A DNA stretch of 64,000 nt from assembly GCA_006176705.1 (NCBI GenBank), contig QRFJ01005035.1, positions 1 through 64,000 on the forward strand, in the 5' to 3' direction. The position numbers and the translations under genes are program-made. Positions within the stretch are counted from its first letter, which is position 1; every line of letters begins with the position of its first letter. The DNA comes from Cocos nucifera. Taxonomy: Eukaryota > Streptophyta > Magnoliopsida > Arecales > Arecaceae. Shown here in pieces: positions 57,259 to 64,000 of this stretch. Below the pieces are notes generated by a model. It ran no database searches. It was not told the origin of the DNA and saw only the letters and a program-made list of their open reading frames with translations.

Positions 57259-57820
57259 CCTTTCTCACGTCAAAGTGCATTCAACACAAGAAATAATTTT
57301 GCATGCCCAAAGTCTGCCATCCTTGATATCCCATGCACCTTCTATCCTCTCTCTTCTTCTCTTCTACAAGTCTAAAAAGTTAGGCACAAATCTGAGAAGA
57401 AGGTCCAAGGTTTTTGATATAATATTCAGGATCTACGCGACGGTGTTTGTGTGATGGATGGGCTGCCTTCAAAAATAGTTTTGAAGGTTCTTCGGATTAG
57501 ATCCAGATCTAATTTTTAGAGGAAAGGTTCATAAGGAGAAGACATTTAGATTCTACCCAAGTGGATATTGATAGAGGTCAGGCGCATGCATGGCTCCTTC
57601 CAAAACCTCAGGAATCAATAGGATCACTGCAGGATAATTAGATTACCCAATCAGATACTTTAAATTAAAGCTAATTTAATTTTAATTTTTAATTTTTAAT
57701 ATCAGATCACCATGATTAAATCTAAGAACTCTTAGATCTAATCAAATCATTTAGAAATTTTTAGAAAAATTTTCCTCAGATCTGCACGATCTTGCAGTGG
57801 AAAATAGTGTTTTTCCTTCA

Positions 57821-58623
57821 GTCCTGATGGGATTAGGGTTAAGGTAAACTCATCAAACCCAACACCCATCATATTAATGAATCATTCGATTCGAGTCTGA
57901 TATAAAATACTAAATAGAAACTCCTTTCTATTATTTCACTCTACCATGGCCATGGGTTTCTAGGACTTGATTCTCATGATCATCATAGGGACTACTCCTC
58001 TACCTGAGGTAGATAGATTCCATCTTGATGCGATCCAATTCCTACAATGAACATGCTATAGCCAACATACACCTTAGGATTTCGAATGGCTAGGAGATCG
58101 AGTTATGGTGTAGTCAAACTATAACACCCTCAAGGTGAACTACCGATGCACCTCAGGTCAAAGAACCAAACATACTACTGCAGCATCGAGTCAGTCATTG
58201 ACGAGAAGGTAGACTTCCTAATGACTACTCGAGGTGGTCACGCTCAGTGCCCTCATTCTCTAACGAGTACCTATACTCTCGCTCCGGTGTCTCCACACCA
58301 TAGACTCAAGACTACATATATCTACTAAAGAGAAGCGATTCGTACACCAACCTTTTGGATCAATCACCATCCTCGTGATGATCCTATGGTCGGAAGCATT
58401 TTATGAGTTAATAATGATTATTCATGTCTTAAATTTTCAACTCTTGAAAATATGAATTATCATTACCATTAACTCTAAAAGGATGTATCACAGACACTAA
58501 ATACACATATGTGATAGAAAATAACCCATTTATTGATTTATAGTCAAAATTATAATTTTGCCCCTAGAAGTGTATTACAAGTGTTCAGCCAATTCTGGCT
58601 TCTAGGGCAACATATATCTAACA
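57821..58623 (-). repeat. Family A LTR (-), proximal part
   Basis: The first ~800 bp (minus strand) of the LTR whose rest is 46210-48055. It starts at 58623 with TGTTAGATATATG next to a purine tract. It closely resembles the A1 LTR at 37970 on the opposite strand. H0 is at about 58404-58475. Confidence 0.88.
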
Positions 58624-58637
58624 ATCTCCCACTTGTC
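58624..58637 (-). other. Polypurine tract of the A-minus element at 58.6-63.8 kb
   Basis: The complement reads GGACAAGTGGGAGA, identical in form to the tract at 37957. Confidence 0.88.
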
Positions 58638-60380
58638 CTAAAGCCAATTGGCTACAAGTCTAAGTCCCATCTTCTCAAGGTGGGCTTCGATCTTCTGCTG
58701 GCCTCAACGGCTTTGTAAGTGGGTCTGCCACATTATCTGCGGAGTATCGACTCTCTTGACCTCGACATAATCCCTTCTCGAGGTAATCGTGGATGAGGTG
58801 GTATCGCCGCTCGATGTGCTTGGATTTTTGATGAGACCTCGGCTCCTTAGCAAGGGCTATGGCGCCATTGTTATCGCAGTATAGAGGAATGGCATCTGAT
58901 GGCATTACTCCGATTTCTATAGCAAACTTCTTGTACCAGAATGCTTCCTTTGCAGCCTCTGATGCAGCGATATATTCTGCTTCCATGGTGGAATCTGCTA
59001 TCACCATTTGCTTGGAACTCTTCCAGCTGACAGCTCCACCATTGCACACAAACAGACTTTTAGATGTCGACTTTCGATCATCTATATCGGACATGAAATC
59101 CGAGTCTGTGTATCCCTGGATTTGGAGTTCTCCATTACCAAAGACCAGCATCATATCCTTAGTTCTTCTCAAGTACTTAAGGATACATTTCACAGAAGTC
59201 CAGTGTTCTTCACCTGGATTTGACTGATATCTGCTTGTGACACTCACAGCATGGGCTATATCAGGTCGTGTACATAGCATGGCATACATGAGGCTCCCTA
59301 TTGCAGAAGCATAAGGGATCTTGCTCATGCGTTCTATTTCCTCAGGTGTGCTGGGGCACATCTTCTTGGAAAGATGAATACCATGTCTGAAGGGTATTAA
59401 TCCCTCTTAGAGTTTTCCATACTAAACCTCTTTAGTACTTTCCTCTATGTACATCTTCTGTGAAAGTCCTAGCATCCTATTCGGTCTATCCCTATAGACC
59501 TTAATTCCTAGAATAAAGGATGCTTCACCTAGGTCTTTCATGGAGAATTCTTTGACACAACCACATCTTGACTGATGTCAACATGGGAAAATATCATTCC
59601 CAATAAGGAGGATGTCATCCACGTACAATACGAGGAAGACAACAGCGCTCCCACTGACCCTTTTTGAAAACACATGGTTCCTTCATTTTTGATGAAACCA
59701 AACTTTTTGATCACATCATTGAAACGATGAGTGTTCCAGCTCCGAGATGCTTGCTTAAGTCCATATATGGACCTTTGCAGCTTGCAAACCTTGTGATCAG
59801 TATCACTGGATGTGAAACCTAGCGGCTGTTCCATATAGATATCTTCCTCAAGATATCCATTTAAGAATGCCATTTTCACGTCCATTTGCCATATTTCATA
59901 ATCGAAATAGGCTGCAACAGCAAGCAATGTGCGGATGGATTTTAGCATAGCTACTGGGGAAAAAGGTATCCTGATAGTCAATGCCTTCGCGTTGACTATA
60001 ACCTTTTGCCACCTATGAGCCTAGCCTTGAATGTCTCCACATTCCCATCTGCACCAATCTTTCTCTTGAAGATCCATTTACATCCAATAGGTACTATACC
60101 TTCTGGTGGATCTACCAAGGTCCAGACTTGGTTTGAGTGCATCGAGTCAATTTCTGACTGCATTGCCTCTAGCCATTTCTTGGAGTCGATATCTGATATC
60201 GCCTCGTTGTAAGGTTTTGGGATCATCACCATGAGCACCATTTACCTACGAGGAACATTTTCTCTACATCCTCTGAAATAATACCTAAGTATCTTTCAGG
60301 GGGATGGAAACTCTTTTTCCGATCTACGAGGTGGAAGGAGGTAGTGTTCTTATTGGCTCAACCTGATTTGGTTCCACTTG
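58638..60380 (-). pseudogene. A-minus (right copy) RT and RNase H, frameshifted
   Basis: Much better kept than the copies at 9 and 54 kb, and very close to the open copy at 36.6 kb. 58675-59361 (228 codons) covers the end of RT and RNase H: MSKIPYASAIGSLMYAMLCT, YTDSDFMSD, MEAEYIAASEA, CDNNGAIAL, HIERRYH. ADPLTKPL follows a one-base shift. 59538-59981 holds SPVAMLKSIRTLL, MDVKMAFLNGYLEEDIYMEQ and YGLKQASRSWN; small indels near 59400, 59560, 59650 and 59730 shift the frame, and the YVDD region is read in another frame. 59996-60241 is the RT linker. Nearly all damage is 1-base indels, so it is either recently dead or affected by sequencing error. Confidence 0.88.
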
Positions 60381-61330
60381 GTCCTTAGCTCGTTCTGCTT
60401 GTGAGACTTTCTCCATCAAGCTTGATCTATTTTCCAATGCCGCTATCTTGAATAAACTATTTTTCAAGAAAGATGGCATGTCGACTCACAATCACATTGT
60501 GGTCTTTCTGGAATGTAGAAATAGTATCCTAATGACTCTTTAGGATATCCTATGAATCGAGCTCTGAAGGACCTAAAACTCTAACTTGTCCGCTTGTTGT
60601 CTTTTGACATGAGCCGGACAACCCCAAATTCTGAGATGACTCAGACTTGGTTTCTTACCGTGCCATATCTCATACGGTGTGGTAGGAACGGTTTTAGAGG
60701 GAACCCTATTCAGTAGATATATAGTGAAGTTAACAATGAGTGTCCCCAAAGAAAATCAGGAAGGTCTGTGAAGCTCATCATGGATCGAACCATATCTAAT
60801 AGGAGTCCGATTTCTCCATTCTGAAATTCCCGTTGAGTTGAGGCATGTTCCTGGTGGAGTCCATTGAGAGACTATGCCATTATCCTTGAGATAGTCTAGG
60901 AAATTCTCGGCTAAGGTATTCACCTCCTCGATCTGATCGAAGAACCTTAATGGGTTTTTTTGTTTATTTTTCTACTTCATGTCTGAATTCTTTGAACTTT
61001 TCAAAAGCTTCAGACTTGTGTCTCATAAGATACACATACCCATACCTAGACAGATCATCGGTAAAGGTAATGAAGTAGACAAAATTGCCTCTAGAGCCGG
61101 CACATCAAATGGGCCGCACACATCAGTATGTACTAGGGCAAGGAGATCTGTGGCCCTCTCCCCATGTCCAACAAAAGGGGAGTTTAGTCATTTTGCCTTG
61201 AAGACAGGATTCACAAGTTGGATATGACTCGAAAGTCAATGGACTCAATAGCCCATTTTTCTCCAATTTGTTGATCCTATCTTCTGCTATATGACCTAAT
61301 CTAAGGTGCCATAGATATCTGTCATTTGGA
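60381..61330 (-). pseudogene. A-minus (right copy) integrase, frameshifted
   Basis: On the minus strand from about 61290: a zinc-finger-side segment (CxxC-type ESCLQGKMTKLP), KRATDLLALVHTDVCGPFDV with the first catalytic Asp present (near 61125), FTDDLSRYGYVYLM (near 61060), SDRGGEYLS (near 60930), and the PYEIWHGKKPS region (near 60660). Frame changes separate these pieces. Confidence 0.8.
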
Positions 61331-61835
61331 CTATCCCTAGGTCGCTTTGTCGTTTGGCATTCACGTTTTGCTCGATAGTTAAAAATAGGTACATCAATAT
61401 GTAGCTGATAAAGACCATTAATAAGGAAACCATTTGCAATTTTATTTCTTTCATAAAGAATGTTACAATGGTCCTTAAGAAAAGGTGATCACATAACCTT
61501 CTTGTGCTAAGCATGAAACAGAAATCAAATTCCTGCTAGCTGCAGGCACAAAATAACAGTTCTTTCAAAAACTAAGTCTAAACCAGATGGTAATCGACAG
61601 AGGGTATGTTCCCATGGCTACTGCAGCAACTCTTGCTCCATTACCAATGCGTAGGATCATGTCTCCATCCCTCAGCCTCCTGCTATCCTCAAGACCCTGC
61701 ATAGAAGTGCACAGAGATGAGCACTAGAACCAGAGTCAAGCACCCAACTGGATGCAGAAGAAATCGTAAGGTTAGACTCAATAACGAGCATACCTCCAGA
61801 AGGACCTTCTTCTTCTTGTTCTTCAGGGTGGCCAG
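61331..61835 (-). pseudogene. A-minus (right copy) protease and pre-integrase
   Basis: The protease motif is WVLDSGSSAHLC with the catalytic Asp intact (GAC complementing 61735-61737), the only unaltered DSG of the three copies. It is followed by a frameshift near 61700. The GAG-pre-integrase part continues through SRNLISVSCLAQEG near 61490-61545. Confidence 0.8.
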
Positions 61836-62624
61836 GTAAGTAGGGCAGTTCCGCTTCCAATGGCCGTCGCTGTTGCAATGGAAAATACTTTCCTTTGTCA
61901 TCGGCTCTGCCTTCTTCTTCTTTGATCCTTCCACCTTTTGCTTTTTCACAGACTTCTTTTTCTTTCCATAAGACTTTCTTTTGGAAGAAGTCCGTTCCAT
62001 AGCAAGAACTGAGCCTTTAGAACCTTTCATAGAAAGCTCAGCGGTAACCAGCATATTCATTAAGTTCGGCCAAGGAATTCTGAAGTTTATGCATGTGGTA
62101 ATTCATGATGAATTGCCCATATGCATCAGTCAAGGATTGCAGAATGATATCAATCTCTGCAGGTCCAAGTCCTAACTTCACACCGAGCTTCTCAAGCTCT
62201 TCCATGTCCTTGATCATCATGTCAGACAGTGATCTTGGACTGACTGCCCATCACGCATCTTAGCCTTAAAAAGTCATTTGTGACTTGATATTTGGCTGCG
62301 CGACTCTGTTCACCAAACATCTCCTGCAGGTGAGCCAACATTTGGCGAGCAGTCCCGATATCCTTCATGTTGGCGCTGGAGCTCATCAGACATCGAGCCC
62401 AACATGTAATATCTGGCCTTATTATCTTCGTCAATCCATTTTTCAGAGATGCTCTCTGTTCAATCAGATGGACGGGCTGGTAAAGTGGGAGGGTCCTGGT
62501 CCAAAACATGTGTTAACTTCTCAGAACCCAAAATAATTTTGTAGTTCCTGAGCCAATCTTTATAATTGGGTCCAGTCAGTCTATGTGTGTCCAGGATACG
62601 TGCCAATGGGTTGGACGCAGATAT
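61836..62624 (-). pseudogene. A-minus (right copy) gag
   Basis: Begins at 62624 with ATA (not ATG), then SASNPLARILDTHRLTGPNY. KWIDEDNKARYYMLG lies near 62390-62440, MLAHLQEMFGEQSRAAKYQV near 62290-62350, and EELEKLGVKLGLGPAEIDII and AYGQFIMNYHMHKLQNSLAE at 62038-62220. 61689-62060 carries the basic tail and the knuckle ESIFHCNSDGHWKRNCP. Three of four zinc ligands are present; Ile stands where the first Cys should be. A frameshift near 62060 and one near 62400 break it. Confidence 0.84.
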
Positions 62625-63824
62625 TATTCCTGTAGAGAGTCAAAGATTCTAGTTAGATACTGTAATTTTGACTTGACCAATTTATTTAGGAATTTTATTT
62701 TTAAACAAATTAGCTCCCACTATTTTCTTCGGATCCCTACACTCCCTCTGTAGAGATGCGAAAATCTCCATGATTAATGATTTTCTAGTGGGTGGTGCGG
62801 TCTCACCAACTTACTCATCACCTCACCTAACAGTTATTGGTGATGGGTTAGCCAATGAGTGAGAACAACTCTTGTTCAATGATTCTCTAATCATGGTGCA
62901 CCCAAACTTGGATCTCTAATTCATGAATCTCACCGTATTGGAATATTGATCCACTCCTTAGTTAAGTCAGACCCACCATTTGCATAGAACTGGATTCCTA
63001 ATTGAGTCTCTCACCGTATCCAAGAATATTGAGCCCAACTCTCATCCTCCAGCCCATAGCATCCAATGCCTAATAGACATGGTTGCATCTTTTCGGTGCA
63101 ACTGAGCCACTGTATCCAGCCGAGAACAATCAACCCCGGGAAGGGCCCGCACATCTACAATGGTGGAAGACCTCAGACTTAATCTTTTCTTAGGGAAGAT
63201 ATTGATTCAGGTCTCATTAAACTAGACTTGGCTTAGTCATAACAATTATGACTAACCTAGTGGCATGGGTTAGCTCGGAATTATTGACCACCTCAGATCA
63301 GAACTGTGTCAACAGATATGGCCAGGTAAGTGAGACCGATGGAAGGAATATGCCATTAACTCGTACAAGAACGCATTCAGGTCGAGTAGCTTCCAATTAA
63401 AAATCAGTCGGTCGTCTATGCCAAACTTACCTTAGACACCAAATTGTTGAGCCAGAACCAATTGGGTTAGCCTACAATCCAGACTCTAACCTCTGAGCCT
63501 AATTAGGTCTTGCTTGATCGTGACTCGATCTTGACCCAGACTTAATCCTATTAGGCTGGTCAATTTTAAGCATTGTTGATCCCATCTAACCAACTCTTGA
63601 TTCGGTTTGATCAACCGCTTAGACCTAATTGAGCTACCCAAGCCCGAACCCAGTATTATGAATATGTCTTAGATCTGAAATTCTCAATTTTAGACCTAAT
63701 TAATATTCCATAAACTTAATTCTTAATTAAGTAGGGTTCATAAACAAAATATGCACAATAAATCCTAGGGTTTCAGGATCTAGGGTTTTGCAGAAAGTAA
63801 GTTTTGGGATTTCTGATTAAGAAT
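62625..63824 (-). other. Leader of the right A-minus element
   Basis: About 1.2 kb matching 12898-14090 (for example TGGTGCACCCAAACTTGG near 62895 and GGCCCGCA near 63145). It is broken at 63825 by a plus-strand A LTR, before its primer site is reached. No gene is seen. Confidence 0.8.
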
Positions 63825-64000
63825 TGTAGTATATGTGCTAGAAGCCAGATTGGCTGACCTTGTAATACACTTCTGGGGCAATTATAATTTTGACTAAATC
63901 AATAATGGGTTATTTTTATACATATGGTTTAGTGTCTTGATACTCTTTGAGTTATGATAATGATAATTCATATTTTAAGAGTTGAAAATTTAAGACATGA
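63825..64000 (+). repeat. Start of another family A LTR (+), cut by the window edge
   Basis: TGTAGTATATGTGCTAGAAG and following match the A LTR start (compare 37970-38165), with about fifteen small deletions in 176 bases, many of them in homopolymers. Confidence 0.82.

Larger units (their letters stand above)
48056..57820 (+). mobile_element. Complete copia A2 retrotransposon (+), 9765 bp
   Basis: 5' LTR 48056-50320, primer site, leader, gag-pol 51547-55490, purine tract, 3' LTR 55505-57820. It was inserted into a minus-strand A LTR, whose halves adjoin it. The flanks GTTCC (48051-48055) and GTCCT (57821-57825) look like a worn 5-bp duplication. The LTRs differ at roughly one base in ten where I compared them, so it is old. 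Coding is broken in every domain. Confidence 0.88.
55505..57820 (+). repeat. 3' LTR of the A2-plus element, 2316 bp
   Basis: Starts TGTTAGATGTATGCTC, ends TGTTTTTCCTTCA. A 56-bp tandem duplication (55888-55943, 55944-55999) makes it longer than its partner. H1 is at 56630-56656 (11 pairs, four of them G-T), H2 at 56673-56713, and TATA GATATAAAAG at 57249-57258. Confidence 0.92.

Noticed and set aside
48051..57825. Perfect target duplication for the A2-plus element
   Set aside because: GTTCC and GTCCT are similar but not equal; recorded only as a worn duplication, with the split host LTR as the real evidence of insertion.
61296..61514. Separate small gene on the minus strand
   Set aside because: It is the pre-integrase part of copia pol in a shifted frame (compare 52620-52860).

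Overview
This window is transposon DNA from a plant nuclear genome. I see no host gene, rRNA, tRNA or organelle gene in it. The evidence is long Ty1/copia and Ty3/gypsy LTR retrotransposons with intact boundaries (5-bp target-site duplications, TG...CA ends, initiator-tRNA-Met type primer sites TGGTATCAGAGC, and purine tracts of the AAGTGGGAG type), stacked inside one another in AT-rich DNA. LTRs of 2.2 to 2.5 kb and this copia type would fit a large monocot genome, perhaps a palm. That is a guess: the sequence alone does not give the species.

I name the families as follows. Family A is a copia element with ~2.25 kb LTRs starting TGTTAGAT and ending CCTTCA, in two subfamilies: A1, ending ..ATTTTCCTTCA, and A2, ending ..AGTGTTTTTCCTTCA. 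Family B is a second copia with ~2.4 kb LTRs starting TGTTGGAAAATG; B' is a relative of B. C is an LTR found once, as a solo LTR. G1 is a 7.7 kb Athila/Tat-like gypsy element that has gag but no pol. G2 is another gypsy element on the minus strand.

Layout. 1-3570: the 3' end of an A1 element (+). 3571-4248 and 24796-28163: leader and 5' LTR of a B' element (-). It is split by a complete A2 element (-, 4249-24790, duplication GATTC), which is itself split by a solo LTR C (6436-8922, duplication TGTCA/TGACA) and by G1 (14396-22129, duplication CTAGA). 28164-31976: gag, primer site and LTR of gypsy G2 (-), interrupted by a solo A1 LTR (28451-30738, duplication GTTAG). 31977-35636: two family B LTR pieces (+), then a 1000-N assembly gap. 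36637-40249: the best-preserved coding sequence of the window, an open 433-codon reverse transcriptase/RNase H of an A1 element, with its 3' LTR. That element lies inside B pol (40250-42281), which ends in the B 3' LTR (42295-44784). 44785-46209: a patchwork of a B pol fragment, an A LTR fragment and an A leader. 46210-48055 plus 57821-58623: one minus-strand A LTR, interrupted by a complete A2 element (+, 48056-57820). 58624-63824: internal region of a minus-strand A element. 63825-64000: start of another A LTR (+).

No element here has a complete coding capacity that I can see. Tryptophan codons turned into TGA/TAG and C/T transitions are common, as expected of old methylated elements. The main new observation is structural: every family A LTR carries three inverted-repeat (hairpin) modules in U3, and the stems keep pairing through compensatory changes between A1 and A2. 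A shorter hairpin in family B LTRs shows the same. A second observation concerns data quality: the inner ~1.9 kb of the two LTRs of the 4249-24790 element differ almost only by 1-base indels, although their ends differ by normal substitutions.
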